Shown here: piece by piece, positions 1 to 10,005 of the stretch | Position numbering within the stretch: the stretch's first letter is position 1 | Layout: each line of letters begins with the position of its first letter | From: an uncultured Verrucomicrobia subdivision 3 bacterium | GTDB lineage: Bacteria > Verrucomicrobiota > Verrucomicrobiae > Limisphaerales > UBA11358 | Direction of reading: 5' to 3' | NCBI GenBank assembly: GCA_903921455.1 | Contig: CAIXPZ010000130.1 | Coordinates: 1 to 53,816 of the forward strand | DNA: 53,816 bases | Notes under the pieces: generated by a model | What the model was told of the DNA's origin: nothing | The model's input: only the letters and a program-made list of their open reading frames with translations | Database searches by the model: none | Program-made: the position numbers and the translations under genes

Positions 1-47
1 ACCATTTTACAGATTTTGAGCCTCACGCTCTTTGAGAAAATGCCCAT
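1..47 (-). CDS. Possible 5' end of a gene cut by the left edge
   Basis: Reading leftward from an ATG at 47 there is an open frame to the window edge: 15 codons starting MGIFSKSVRLKICKM. A short basic N-terminus of this kind would suit the n-region of a signal peptide, but the hydrophobic core would lie outside the window. A second in-frame ATG lies at 5. The placement agrees with promoter site A: the distance from its -10 element to this ATG is about 136 nt, close to the roughly 160 nt seen between site B and the giant gene starting at 9730. Nothing about the product can be said. Confidence 0.35.
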   Translation of the reverse strand, partial: MGIFSKSVRLKICKM

Positions 48-180
48 TTCACAGGCACTCGCTCAACTCCCGCCCAATTCCCCATCACACGATGCCGATA
101 ATCATCAATGTTTACTGGGTTTTTAAGCGGGACAGGTGTGGTATTTTGTTTTTAGCATGACTCTCTAAAACCAATCCAGA

Positions 181-226
181 AATTATCACACGCTTCAAAA
201 CTTAAGCCATACCACATTTTGGGGAG
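181..226 (-). promoter_or_regulatory. Promoter site A (CTCCCC-AAAATGTGGTATGG module)
   Basis: On the minus strand, 226-207 reads CTCCCCAAAATGTGGTATGG. Thirty-five bases after its first base comes GTGTGATAAT (191-182), which contains TG-T-GATAAT, a good extended -10. It is the left-most of six matching sites in the window and aligns without gaps with site B over about 79 bp, including a GAGAGT-x-ATGCTA stretch downstream of the presumed transcription start. It should drive the gene that leaves the window at position 1, with a leader of more than 100 nt. Whether the GTGGTAT block is an activator site or a -35 element is not known. Confidence 0.6.
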
Positions 227-310
227 GAGGAGGCCCCAACCCATCACCCGACACATTTAAAAACAACCGAGTTCGACCAAGAAGTTCAACCAGAATGCGC
301 AGCGGGAATC

Positions 311-339
311 AACCGCGAACCACGCGAAATACGCGAAAG
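311..339. repeat. Short CGCGAA-type dispersed repeat, copy 1
   Basis: The stretch contains three spaced CGCGAA units (ACCGCGAA, ACGCGAAATACGCGAAAG). A near-copy lies at 10208-10235. Both copies are in the intergenic DNA behind the last gene of a transcription unit. The rest of 227-501 shows no gene: it is GC-rich sequence without a convincing reading frame. Confidence 0.5.
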
Positions 340-501
340 CAGCAGGGACGAACGGGAAGCCTCGGCGAGACGGCAACATTCGAAAACCAGAGGGCTGGCC
401 AGCAGGGTCGCAGCGCGACACCTATCCACCTCGTAAGGGGAGGATGGATGGGCAGGCGATGCGATTGACTGCCGGAAGCGCCTGGCCTTGACCGGTGAAA
501 T

Positions 502-532
502 AAAAAGGCCGGGAAGATTGCTCTTCCCGGCC
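502..532 (-). terminator. Intrinsic terminator of the 3057-aa giant gene
   Basis: A perfect 11-bp stem, GGCCGGGAAGA (507-517) against TCTTCCCGGCC (522-532), encloses a 4-nt loop. On the minus strand it is followed at once by TTTTTA (506-501). It lies 25 bp after the stop codon at 557, the right place and direction to end that transcript. It is the clearest rho-independent terminator in the window. Confidence 0.9.
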
Positions 533-556
533 GGGAAACCAGCAAGAACTTTTAAC

Positions 557-3500
557 TCACGGATAAATGAGCCGGTAATACTCGTTCGTCACGCCGACCT
601 TGATGATCGGAAGGTTGGTCGCGGTGATGGTTGAAGAACCCACCACGGTGTCCCAATCGCCGGTCAGCTTACTCACGCCCTTGTTCAGGTTGTTGGTCTG
701 CACCTGCAACCGGTAGCCCTGATACTCCGAGCCCCAGCTCAAGTTCAACAACCCGCCGCTCACGCTGTTGGTCAGCTTCGGCGGCACCTGGCTCGGCTGA
801 TTCATCACGTTCACGGTGTAGTTATTCGTCACAGACAAATCCTGCGACACCACCTGCACCGTCACGTTGTTCGATCCCGCATTCAAGCTCAAGAGGCTGC
901 TCGGGATGCCGGAGGACAACAGCACCGGGGAACCACCATTCAGGAACAGCGTGTTCGTCGCGGTCGGATCCGCATCCGTCACCGTCACGTTCACCTGATT
1001 CGCCGGCAGCGTGTTCGTGGCCGCATAAGGTCCGCTCGGCAGGTTGGTCGTGAAGCCCGGGGTCAAACCCACCACGGCATTCAGATTGTTACTCAACACC
1101 AAGTTTGTCAAATACCCGACCGAGCTGGCAGTGGGGGGAGCAACGACGACCTGAATGGTGCCGTTAACGACCAGCTTATTGGTCCAAGCCAACCCCCCGG
1201 TCAGCGCGGGCAAGGTCACATTGGTAAAGCCGCCCGAGTAGCTGCCCGCCTGGAAGAGCGTGAGCGTGTCACCCAGCAGATACGAGCCGCCGAGGTTGGT
1301 CACGACGAGCGCGCCGCCGTAGAACACGGTGCTCATGCCCGTCAGCAGGTCGTTGGTGGCGGCGGTCTTGCTCACTTCCATGACCGTGCTGCCGAACAGG
1401 TTCAACGGGCCGTTAACCGTCAGCTTGCCGACGGCATTGGTGCCGGGCGCCAGCGTGGCGCCGGCCTGGACGGTCACCGCCGAATTGATGGTGCCGACGC
1501 CGGCCAGCGTGGCGCCGGAGCCGACGCTCACCGCGTTGCCGACGGGCAGCGAGCCGTTCAGGAACAGCGTGCCAGCATTGACGAATGTGCCGAGGGTGTA
1601 AGTTTCGGTCGCGCCCAAGGTCAGCGAGCCGGGGCCGATCTTGGTCAGCGGAAACGCGCCGGAGATAGCACCGCTCAAGTTAAGACTGCCGGCGGTGACG
1701 CCGATGGTGGAAGGCGCATTCAGCGTAATCGAGCTCGCGCGAGTGTTGGTGCCCGACATATTTTCCAAGGCACCGATCCCAACGCCACCGGTCTGGACGC
1801 CGGCACCGGAGAGTTGGAGCGCCCGGCTGTTGTAAGTGCCATTGAGGTTCAGCGACAAGGTGCCGCCGTTGGCCACGATGACAAAGTAGGACGACAAGCC
1901 CAAGGAACCGGCCGAGGCCGCGATGAGCTTAGTGTTGTTACCCACGGTGAGCTGGGCGTCAAAGGTATTGGGGCCGCTCAAGGTGAGGGAGCCGTAAGAC
2001 GTTCCCGCAATGTTGGTGCCGCCGACGAGGTTCAGCGCTAAACCGCTGGAGGCAACGGTGGACACGATGCCACTGATGGTGGCGTCGTTGGCCGTTTCCT
2101 GGAAGCCATTGCCGTCGTTGTCGCCATAGACATTTAAGGTGGTGGCTGACGTCGTCACAGAGATGTTGTGGGCCACGTTGATGCCCGGCGCATCAAAGCG
2201 CAGGCCACCGGCGCTGTTCAAGCGCAGGATATTGGCGGCGTTGCCGAGCGAACCGTCAGCAGTGATGGCCAGAGCGCCGCGGAAGGCGGAGATATTGCCG
2301 AGGAAGGTGTTGGCCGAATTGCCGTAGCGCATAACCCCCACGGTGGCGGCATCGCCAAAGTCAATCCAGTTGGTCATACCCGAGAAGCCACCGCTGATGA
2401 CACCGGTGAGGTTGACGGCCTGTCCGCCGTCATGGCCGTGCAGGCTGACATTGGTGATCACGGTCGCCGGCAGGACGATGGAATTAGTGACCGTGCCCGG
2501 GGCGCTGAAGGCGAATTCCACAGCCCGCAGGACGTTCGTCGCGAACCAGGACGCATTGGTGGTCAGCGCCGGATAGCCCAGGCCGCTGATGACGACCGGG
2601 CCGGTTCCGAACGCGCCGGGATTGCCGGCGACGACGGCCGCGCTGCCGGCCGTGGCATCCGCGGCCGAGGTGGTGACCGGGGCATTGCTGATGATGATGC
2701 CGCCGGCGTAGGTGTTGGCATTGGACAACGTCAGGGCAGCCACGCCGCCGTTGACATTGATGGCCCCCGGACCGGAAACGACACCGGCGAAGAACTGCGA
2801 TCCGGCGTTGTTGAACAGGTTGGTGCCCAGCACCGTGACGTTGCCGAGCCAGGAGATACTGCCACTGCCGCTATTGTTATAGAGGGTCGTATTGCTGACC
2901 ACCATGGGCATATTCCAAGCGAGGCCGCTGTTGATGCCCAGCGTGGTGTTGTTCGTGTTCAGAACATAGATGGTGGTGTTGGTGGTCGCGGAATTGGTGA
3001 AACTGTAGCCATCGGAATAAACCGTCCCGTTCAAGATGGAGAGGCTGGTCAAGTTGGTGATGTATTGCGGACGGAAATCCATCTGGAAACTGCCCACCTT
3101 AGTCAGACTGTGGTTATTACCAGAAATGATGGTGTTGCCAGCAGGCATGCCGCCGATGTCCCAGCGACCATTGTTGCCACCAACGACAGTGTCAGCGGTC
3201 AGGGTCAGGTTCGAGACGTTGGCAAAACTGAAGATGGCACCGCCCGAGTTAATCAAAGCGCCGCTGCCATCCGGACCGCTGCCACCGACGGTGAACCCGT
3301 AGCCGCGGGTATTGTCACTGCCCATCGCATCGGCGTTGAAGTCAAGCTGCGCGCCGTTGGTGACGTTAACGGTGTTGACCCGGGCACCGAGCGGCGAGGT
3401 GCCGCCCAGTTTCAGGATGCCCGCGTTCACGGTGGTGTTGCCCGTAAAGGTGCTGGCCGCGCTTAACGTGAGCGTGTTGGTGTTGTTCTTAATCAGGCGG

Positions 3501-6500
3501 CTATTGCCGGCGATGCCGCCGGTGCCGGTGATGGCGTAGTTGTTGGTGCTGTCCACCGTCACCGTAGCCGGACTGACCGATACATTGAGAGTAACATTGG
3601 TGTTCACGCTCGTGTCGTCAAACCGCACGGTGTCGAGCTGGTAGAACATATTGGGGCCGGAACCGTCGAACCAGTTGGTGGAGGTGGCCAAATCCCAAGT
3701 CGCCGGGGTCAGCGGGTCGGTGCCGGTCCAGACGAGGTTGGAGGCCGAGCCGCCGAACGTGACCGTGAGATTATTGCCCGACTGAGCGAAGGTCATGGTG
3801 TAGCGGCTGCCCTGGGTGTTGGTCAACGTCGTGGGATCACCCGTAATGCTGCCGGCCTGGATGAGTGTATAAGGCGTTCCGAGGGCGGGCGCACCGTTGA
3901 GGAAATTGAAGTTCAAGGGCAGCGAGCCGCCTGTGCTGGGAATGGTCAAAATCTGGCCCACCACAATTTTGTCGTTGCCACTGCCGGTGGTGCCGGCCAA
4001 ATCAAACGTAAGGGAGCCCGCACCGCCCAAGGTGAGGTTGGTGGTGATGGTGAGGGTGCCGGCCGTGCCGTTGCCGCCGGGCTGGATCACGGAGCCGGAA
4101 GCGTCGGTGACGCTGCCCTTCACCGTGCCACTGCCGCCCAGAGTCTCACTGGAATTCAGGGTCAATCCGCTGGGCAAGGCGCCCACATCAAACGTGGCAC
4201 CATTGGACACGATGATGCCGGACGAGGCTAGCGAGGCGGCAGCGCCCAGAGTGAAGGTGCCGGCATTGATCAGCGTCGGGCCGGTGTAGGTATTGGCACC
4301 GTCCAGCTCCATGGTGCCAGCGCCAATCTTGATCAACGTGACCGCAGTGCCGGGCGTGCCGCTGTTGGCGGGGCCGCGGAGAAATGCCGTGCTGGATCCG
4401 CCCCCGACAATCAAGTCGGCGCCGGCGTTGCCGGTGGCATCCGCCACATCAAAGGTCGTCCCACCACTGGCACTCGCAACCAGGTCATAGCCCATCGAGT
4501 TGCCGGCGCCGATCAGGTAAGACGGGGCGGTGCCGCGAACCGTCACCGTGCTGGGAAGACTCAATTGATAGTAAGCCGTGTCGGTGTTATTGGTTCCCGT
4601 CAAGGTTGAGTTAGACAGAAAGATACCACCGGCATTGGCGGTAAAACTGCAAAAGCGGGTGCTGACCCAAGTGCTGTTGTTCAGAACCAGATTTCCGCTG
4701 TATCCGTTGAACGGGCTATTGATGGTCGTGACAAAGACCGCGCCGTTGTTGCCGACAATGCTGCGGCCGAGCGCGGCCTGGCTGCCGAAGGGAGTTCCGG
4801 AGGTGCCGCTGGAAATAGTGCCGCCGTTGTTGGTCAGGTTGCCCGTCCAATTGGGACTGAGGGTGGGCAGCGCCAGCGACCACAAGCCCGGTGTCTGGGT
4901 AAACGTCACGTTCAACGGCTGGCTGGCCCCGTCGGCAAAGGTTCCATTGTAAGTCGAACTGCCGAGCATCGGCGTCAGCGTGACATTGGCCGCCGAACTC
5001 GTGCTGCCGTTCTGGATGGAAGAACTGCTGCTCAAGTTCAGGAAGGGGCTGAAGGTCTTGCTGAAGCCGTTCAACTGGAGCGTGCCGCCGTTCATCGTCA
5101 GCGGGATGTTGTTCGGAATGGCGTTGGCGTTGCCCGCCATCGTGACGGCTCCGGCCGTGCCGATACTCACGCGCAGGGCGTTGTAGGAGTTCGCCGTGGC
5201 CGCCGGCGCGAGGATCAGCCGCGCCGCCGCATTGCCGCCATAGGTTTCCAGCTCATAGTTGCCGCCGATGGTGCCGGTGATGAAATTGGTGGTGGCATTG
5301 TTGACGCCGATGCGGGCGTTGGCCGCCAGCGTGATGCCCCCCGCCCAAATGCCGGTCCACGTGGCACCGCTTTCAATGCGCAGCGCGCCCAGGCCGTCAT
5401 TCCAACCGGTGCCGTTAAGCGTCAGCGGCAGGTTGTAAGTCGGACTTTGGGCCGTCGCAATGGCATAGACCTGGCTGCCCGGATTGACGGTGATGCTGGA
5501 CGGGCTGCCGAAGCTCTGCGCTCCCGCACCGCTCTGGATGCGGGCCAAAGAAAGGGTGACCGGACCGGTGAAGGTGTTGGTGGCATTTAGAACATATCCG
5601 CTCTGGCCACCATTGCCGGTGCCCAGAAAATTGAAGGCGCCGTTGCCCGCATAAGGCGCCGCTACGCTAACATTGGCGGCCCGATTGAAAATGACCGTGC
5701 CGTTGTTGGTGACGGTGCCGTTGCCCAAACTACCGGAATCCGCCAGCGGGCCCAGGCCCAGTTGAACCGTGGAGCCGGAATTAATGGTGGAACCGCCGTA
5801 ATGATTCTGCGTGGCGGTGATGATCAACGTGCCGGAACCAGCCGCCGTCAGGCTGCCGGGACCATTGACGACGCCGTTAAACGTGGCCGTGTCCGAGCGA
5901 TTGAACACCAGCGACGAATAATCATTCACGGTGCCGCCCGCGGGCAAAGCGCCCACGGTGCCGCCATTGCCGACCTGCAGCGTGCCGGCAGCGATGGTGG
6001 TGAGGCCCGTGTAAGCATTGCTGTTCAGCAAGGTCAGCATGCCGCTGCCGCTCTTGGTCAGGGGCGTGACGCCGGCAATCGGACTGCCGGCGATGGTATA
6101 ATTACCGGTCGAATCCACGGTCACGCTCGCCGGCGTCATGGCGGCAGCCAGATTCACATTCGACGTGGTGATGCCAGAGTTGTCAAAAACCACGGCATCA
6201 GACTGATAATATTTGTCGGCCACGCCGTTATTCAGCCAGTTGTTATCAGTGACATTCCAGTTGGTGTTTACATTACCCTGCCAAACCAGATTGGCGTTGG
6301 TGCCGCTAAAACTGATCTGAATGCGGCTGGCATCGCTTTCATTCACCGTGGCCGTGTAACGGGTCGGGTTACTGTAAACCAGATGGCCGGTGCGCGCCGG
6401 AATATTGCTGATCACGGTGTATACCCCGCCCGTGAACGGAATCCCGCCCAGGAAGTTCAGGGTGAGGGGCGTGGCGGCGGCGAGCGTCAAGGCGCCCTTG

Positions 6501-9500
6501 ACATAAAGCAGGTCGGAGGAGGCAGCCGTGGAGGATGCGTCAATGACCACATTGCCGCCCGAGCTGACCGTCAAGTTGCTGGTGGTCAAAGTGCCAGCGG
6601 CGAGGGTGGCACCGGCGGAAATATTCGCACCGGAATTCACCGTGATCGGGCCGACAACCGTGCCAGAACCTTGCAGCGTGCCGGCGGCCACGACTGTGAC
6701 GTTCGTGTAGGTATTCGTGCCATTCATGTTCAGATAGCCGGAGCCTTGCTTGGTCAGACCGCCATTGCCGCCCAAGATACCCGAAAGCGTGATGGCCGTA
6801 TTGGTGGTATCAATGGTCGGGCTGCCATTGGTGAGCCACAAATTAAACGCCGTTGACCAACCGGCAGGATTCACCGCCGCAATGGTGCCGCCACTCAAAA
6901 TAACGGTGTGAACCAAGGCATTGGTCGCCGCGTTACCGCTGATGCCATTGACCCCGATATTGAGCTGGCCGCCGGTCATGGTAAAGGTGCTGTTGGTGCC
7001 ATTGATGGCCGGCGTCACGCCGTTGTTGTCAATGGACAAGCCGGTGCAGTTGATGGTGCCGTTGGTCTGAGTGAGCAAACCGATGCCGTCGCTGCCCACG
7101 TCAATCATCGCGTTGGGCAAATTCAGCGTGCCGCCGTTCATCGCGTAAGTTGAAACTTCACTACCCCACAAGCCGATGGAGAGCACCTTGACAGTGCCGT
7201 AACCGTTGACGTTCACGGTGCCGCCGTTCTGGATGACATCGCTGTTAATGCTGGTTGGCGCACCGATGTTCATGGTGCCAGCAACCGTGATGTTGGCCCC
7301 GGGATTGACGGTCAGTTTGCCATACGCACTTTGGCCGATATTCAGATTGCCGCCGGTGGCAATTGGCGCCGTGCCGTCCACGGTCATGCCGAGCGCGCCG
7401 CGCACATTAATGTCACCATTGCCATACTCGCGGGTATTACCAGTGCTGGTGATGGTGTTCTGGTTCGTGAACGCATCGGAGCGGTATAGGTTCAACGTGG
7501 AATAGTTGGTAATGTTGCCGTTGACGCTGGCGACCGTGTTGTTCCCGATTTGCGTGGTGCCGTTGAGGGCGACCAGGCCGCCGCTGAACGAATTGGAACC
7601 GGTGAGGGTCAGCGTCGCGCCCGGCATGAAAGAAACAAGCGTGCCGGTGCCGCTCATATTGCCGGCGTAGGTAACGCTGGCATTTTCAAAGAAGGTGACC
7701 TTGGTGTTGTTGGTCAAGGTGCCGGTGCCGATATTGGCCACGGTGGTGCCGCCGTTGCCGACGGTGACCGTGCCGGTGCCGTTCAAGCCGCCACCGCCAG
7801 AGTTGTCATTGGGGGTGAGGATGGTCAGGTTGCCGGAGTTGCTCTTCAGCAGTTTGCCGCCACCAGAAATCTTGCCGCTGCCGGAGAAGGTATAATCCTT
7901 GGTGGCATTGACCGTCCAAACCGTCGGCTGAACGGTGGCCGCCACGTTAATCGGCGGGGTATTGGAACCGGCGTCCGTGAAGGTCGCATTGTCGCCCTGA
8001 AGAAAGACATCCTTGGCCACCCCATTGAGCCAATTGGAAGTGGTGTTCACATCCCAGTTATTGGTGGAGCCGTCGCCTTTCCAGACCAAGGGGCCCGGCG
8101 TGCCCGTAATGACGACTTTGATGGCGCTGGCCGCGGTATCATTCGTGAAGACGTAGGTATAGCGGGAGGCCGCGGCCGTCAGGAAGGTGGACGGGTCGCC
8201 GGCGAACGCATTGACATACTTGATCAAGGTATAGGAACCGCCAACCAAGGGCGTGCCATTCAAGAACGAGATGTTCACGGAGTTGGTGAGGCCCACGCTG
8301 TAAACCAGATTGGTAACGACCAGCAAATCATTGGTGCCGCCGCCAATTCCGGTGGTGTTGGCGAGATCAAAGCTCAGATTGACATAGCCGCCCAGAACCA
8401 ATTGATCGAGCGTGAGGGTGCCCGCCGTGCCGACACTCCCAGGATTGATGGCTGAACCCGCGACCGCAACGTTGTCGTTCACGGTGCCGACCACCGCGCC
8501 GACGCCGGTCAGGGTCTGATTGGCGCTCAAGGCAAAGCCGGCACCCGACACATCAAAAACCGCATTGCTGGCCACAGTGATCGTCGGCGTATTCGCCATC
8601 GTGCTGGTCAACGCCAGCGTGCCGGCACTGATGATCGTGGCGCCGGTGTGATTATCCACACCGGAAATCAGCATTTTGCCCGACCCGGACTTGGTGAGGC
8701 TGCCGGAGCCAGTGATGGCCGCGGTGGCGTTCCCGGAAAAATTAATATCCACACCCACATCAGGAGAAGTCACCGAGCCAAGGCCAACACCGATGACGCG
8801 GCTGGAAGTGAGATTCAACGCCACGCCAAAAATGGTCTCGCCGGCCGAGGCCAGATTGGTGAAAGTGCCGCTGCCCCGGAGATCCTTGTTGTTCGACGTT
8901 GAAAGCGTGGCATTGGACAGAGTGATGGTCGTGAAATAAGCCTCGCTGCCCATGTCCAGATGGCCACCATAAATACTCAGCGGACGGCCCGAACTGCCGG
9001 CGATGTGAGCCGCCGAAGTGTTAACAGTGCCGCCCGGATTAATGGTCAGCGACTGACCGATCTGGGAGTTGCCATCGAAATCACCCGCGTTCATGTTGAG
9101 CGTGCCGCCGTTGACAATGGTGCTGCCGGCGAAGTTAAGGGACGCAGACGGATAGATAAACCCGCCATTGATGGTGACCGTCCCGGGACCATTCACGATC
9201 AAATTACCCGAACCCCGCAAACCAAGGGCCGGAACATTGGTGGCAAACCCATTTGCCCAAGTCGCATTGCCGGCACCCGCAATGGTCAAATCGGCGTTGT
9301 TGGTGATGGAGTAGTTAAAGGTCAAGGACGACGCATCAATCTCAAAGGTCTGCGGCGTGCTGAAGGCCAGCGGCAGGTCGAAGATGTTGTCATTGGCGGT
9401 ATTGGTGATGCCGCCGGTGAGGGTCAAGAGGTTGCCGAACAGGTCGAAATTGCCGCTGGTAAACGTCACCGAGCCGACGGAGAGGCTGGCGAGATCGTTG

Positions 9501-9730
9501 GTGGCGATTTGCTGGGGCGACGGATTGGCGAAAATCAAGTTGTCGCCATTAGCCGGGGCAGCGTTGAGCAAGGCGAGGTTGGTCCAGTTGAGCGTATCGC
9601 TCCAGTTGGCGGTGGTGCCGGTGCCCCACCACGTCAAGATATCCGCCCGAACCGACGAAGTCCAGACGAGCAGGATTGATATCATCCCCAGCAGCAAGGC
9701 CAGGGCACGGTGACTAAGGTTTGTTTTCAT
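557..9730 (-). CDS. Giant secreted PATR (autotransporter-associated beta-strand) repeat protein, 3057 aa
   Basis: An exported, probably fibrous beta-helical surface protein of unknown partner. The start at 9730 is chosen because it gives a signal peptide, MKTNLSHRALALLLG..., with a likely cut after SSVRA; the frame stays open to an ATG at 9787. The body is four long modules beginning near residues 30, 545, 1146 and 1998. Each opens with a W-x-G...NW box (for example LVWQGNVNTNWN) and continues with PATR units of the type LTKSGSGxLxLxGxNTYTGxTTVNAGTL. Three of them close with a FLNGxPxxGxxYTLI-like segment. Residues about 2870-2977 resemble the cadherin-like beta-sandwich domain (PF12733). The last 70 residues form the C-terminal domain shared with the other giants, ending YYRLIYP. 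There is no autotransporter barrel. It is a single-gene unit between promoter site B and a strong terminator. No Shine-Dalgarno precedes the start. Confidence 0.9.
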   Translation of the reverse strand: MKTNLSHRALALLLGMISILLVWTSSVRADILTWWGTGTTANWSDTLNWTNLALLNAAPANGDNLIFANPSPQQIATNDLASLSVGSVTFTSGNFDLFGNLLTLTGGITNTANDNIFDLPLAFSTPQTFEIDASSLTFNYSITNNADLTIAGAGNATWANGFATNVPALGLRGSGNLIVNGPGTVTINGGFIYPSASLNFAGSTIVNGGTLNMNAGDFDGNSQIGQSLTINPGGTVNTSAAHIAGSSGRPLSIYGGHLDMGSEAYFTTITLSNATLSTSNNKDLRGSGTFTNLASAGETIFGVALNLTSSRVIGVGLGSVTSPDVGVDINFSGNATAAITGSGSLTKSGSGKMLISGVDNHTGATIISAGTLALTSTMANTPTITVASNAVFDVSGAGFALSANQTLTGVGAVVGTVNDNVAVAGSAINPGSVGTAGTLTLDQLVLGGYVNLSFDLANTTGIGGGTNDLLVVTNLVYSVGLTNSVNISFLNGTPLVGGSYTLIKYVNAFAGDPSTFLTAAASRYTYVFTNDTAASAIKVVITGTPGPLVWKGDGSTNNWDVNTTSNWLNGVAKDVFLQGDNATFTDAGSNTPPINVAATVQPTVWTVNATKDYTFSGSGKISGGGKLLKSNSGNLTILTPNDNSGGGGLNGTGTVTVGNGGTTVANIGTGTLTNNTKVTFFENASVTYAGNMSGTGTLVSFMPGATLTLTGSNSFSGGLVALNGTTQIGNNTVASVNGNITNYSTLNLYRSDAFTNQNTITSTGNTREYGNGDINVRGALGMTVDGTAPIATGGNLNIGQSAYGKLTVNPGANITVAGTMNIGAPTSINSDVIQNGGTVNVNGYGTVKVLSIGLWGSEVSTYAMNGGTLNLPNAMIDVGSDGIGLLTQTNGTINCTGLSIDNNGVTPAINGTNSTFTMTGGQLNIGVNGISGNAATNALVHTVILSGGTIAAVNPAGWSTAFNLWLTNGSPTIDTTNTAITLSGILGGNGGLTKQGSGYLNMNGTNTYTNVTVVAAGTLQGSGTVVGPITVNSGANISAGATLAAGTLTTSNLTVSSGGNVVIDASSTAASSDLLYVKGALTLAAATPLTLNFLGGIPFTGGVYTVISNIPARTGHLVYSNPTRYTATVNESDASRIQISFSGTNANLVWQGNVNTNWNVTDNNWLNNGVADKYYQSDAVVFDNSGITTSNVNLAAAMTPASVTVDSTGNYTIAGSPIAGVTPLTKSGSGMLTLLNSNAYTGLTTIAAGTLQVGNGGTVGALPAGGTVNDYSSLVFNRSDTATFNGVVNGPGSLTAAGSGTLIITATQNHYGGSTINSGSTVQLGLGPLADSGSLGNGTVTNNGTVIFNRAANVSVAAPYAGNGAFNFLGTGNGGQSGYVLNATNTFTGPVTLSLARIQSGAGAQSFGSPSSITVNPGSQVYAIATAQSPTYNLPLTLNGTGWNDGLGALRIESGATWTGIWAGGITLAANARIGVNNATTNFITGTIGGNYELETYGGNAAARLILAPAATANSYNALRVSIGTAGAVTMAGNANAIPNNIPLTMNGGTLQLNGFSKTFSPFLNLSSSSSIQNGSTSSAANVTLTPMLGSSTYNGTFADGASQPLNVTFTQTPGLWSLALPTLSPNWTGNLTNNGGTISSGTSGTPFGSQAALGRSIVGNNGAVFVTTINSPFNGYSGNLVLNNSTWVSTRFCSFTANAGGIFLSNSTLTGTNNTDTAYYQLSLPSTVTVRGTAPSYLIGAGNSMGYDLVASASGGTTFDVADATGNAGADLIVGGGSSTAFLRGPANSGTPGTAVTLIKIGAGTMELDGANTYTGPTLINAGTFTLGAAASLASSGIIVSNGATFDVGALPSGLTLNSSETLGGSGTVKGSVTDASGSVIQPGGNGTAGTLTITTNLTLGGAGSLTFDLAGTTGSGNDKIVVGQILTIPSTGGSLPLNFNFLNGAPALGTPYTLIQAGSITGDPTTLTNTQGSRYTMTFAQSGNNLTVTFGGSASNLVWTGTDPLTPATWDLATSTNWFDGSGPNMFYQLDTVRFDDTSVNTNVTLNVSVSPATVTVDSTNNYAITGTGGIAGNSRLIKNNTNTLTLSAASTFTGNTTVNAGILKLGGTSPLGARVNTVNVTNGAQLDFNADAMGSDNTRGYGFTVGGSGPDGSGALINSGGAIFSFANVSNLTLTADTVVGGNNGRWDIGGMPAGNTIISGNNHSLTKVGSFQMDFRPQYITNLTSLSILNGTVYSDGYSFTNSATTNTTIYVLNTNNTTLGINSGLAWNMPMVVSNTTLYNNSGSGSISWLGNVTVLGTNLFNNAGSQFFAGVVSGPGAINVNGGVAALTLSNANTYAGGIIISNAPVTTSAADATAGSAAVVAGNPGAFGTGPVVISGLGYPALTTNASWFATNVLRAVEFAFSAPGTVTNSIVLPATVITNVSLHGHDGGQAVNLTGVISGGFSGMTNWIDFGDAATVGVMRYGNSANTFLGNISAFRGALAITADGSLGNAANILRLNSAGGLRFDAPGINVAHNISVTTSATTLNVYGDNDGNGFQETANDATISGIVSTVASSGLALNLVGGTNIAGTSYGSLTLSGPNTFDAQLTVGNNTKLIAASAGSLGLSSYFVIVANGGTLSLNLNGTYNSRALQLSGAGVQTGGVGIGALENMSGTNTRASSITLNAPSTIGVTAGSLNLSGAISGAFPLTKIGPGSLTLGATETYTLGTFVNAGTLFLNGSLPVGNAVSVGSGATLAGVGTINSAVTVQAGATLAPGTNAVGKLTVNGPLNLFGSTVMEVSKTAATNDLLTGMSTVFYGGALVVTNLGGSYLLGDTLTLFQAGSYSGGFTNVTLPALTGGLAWTNKLVVNGTIQVVVAPPTASSVGYLTNLVLSNNLNAVVGLTPGFTTNLPSGPYAATNTLPANQVNVTVTDADPTATNTLFLNGGSPVLLSSGIPSSLLSLNAGSNNVTVQVVSQDLSVTNNYTVNVMNQPSQVPPKLTNSVSGGLLNLSWGSEYQGYRLQVQTNNLNKGVSKLTGDWDTVVGSSTITATNLPIIKVGVTNEYYRLIYP

Positions 9731-9806
9731 GAGGTTGTTTGTGGGGTTAATGGTGACGGTTGGGGCTTCAGGTCGAATGGGGTTCAAAATAGAATACAGT
9801 CAAAAT

Positions 9807-9827
9807 ACTTTCTGTTCGGCAGAAAGT
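9807..9827 (-). promoter_or_regulatory. Leader hairpin of the 3057-aa giant gene
   Basis: A perfect 8-bp stem, ACTTTCTG against CAGAAAGT, closes a 5-nt loop (9815-9819). It lies in the roughly 150-nt untranslated leader between promoter site B and the ATG at 9730. On the minus strand it is followed by ATTTTGAC, a poor U-tract, so it is more likely an RNA stability or attenuation element than a full terminator. No known riboswitch was recognised. Confidence 0.4.
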
Positions 9828-9888
9828 TCCGGGCATCGGTCAATAGGTTTTCAGTTACTAGCATTACTCTCCGAAACTATTTTTAAAC

Positions 9889-9932
9889 TTATCACACGTT
9901 TCCGATATTCAACCATACCACATTTGGGGGAG
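9889..9932 (-). promoter_or_regulatory. Promoter site B (CTCCCCC-AAATGTGGTATGG module)
   Basis: Minus strand 9932-9913 reads CTCCCCCAAATGTGGTATGG, and CGTGTGATAA follows at 9898-9889. The first base of the box is 35 nt from GTGT, as in site A. The conservation with site A runs on past the -10 into the early leader. It lies upstream of the 3057-aa giant and only 73 bp from the palindromic element at 10006-10192. Confidence 0.7.
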
Positions 9933-10005
9933 TCCGGCAGGAAAAATATTTCCGATTTACGATGGATGATTTGAGTCGGGAAGCGGAAAACCTGAATTTT
10001 TTCCC

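Noticed and set aside
136..148. GTGTGGTATTTTG on the plus strand near site A, as a divergent second regulon site
   Set aside because: Only the GTGGTAT half matches. There is no CTCCCC before it and no -10 at the usual distance, and there is no plus-strand gene to serve. A chance seven-base match in this region is not unlikely.
2168..9679. Plus-strand frames of 200-430 codons antisense to the 3057-aa giant (such as 2168-3466, 5762-6856 and 8960-9679)
   Set aside because: They have the same shadow composition, no start context and no recognisable fold; they mirror the PATR repeats on the other strand.
9730..9787. Upstream start at 9787 for the 3057-aa giant
   Set aside because: The extra 19 residues (MNPIRPEAPTV...) would sit before a complete signal peptide that starts at 9730. 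The same reasoning rules out 34097 for the giant at 33968 and 14649 for the pseudopilin.
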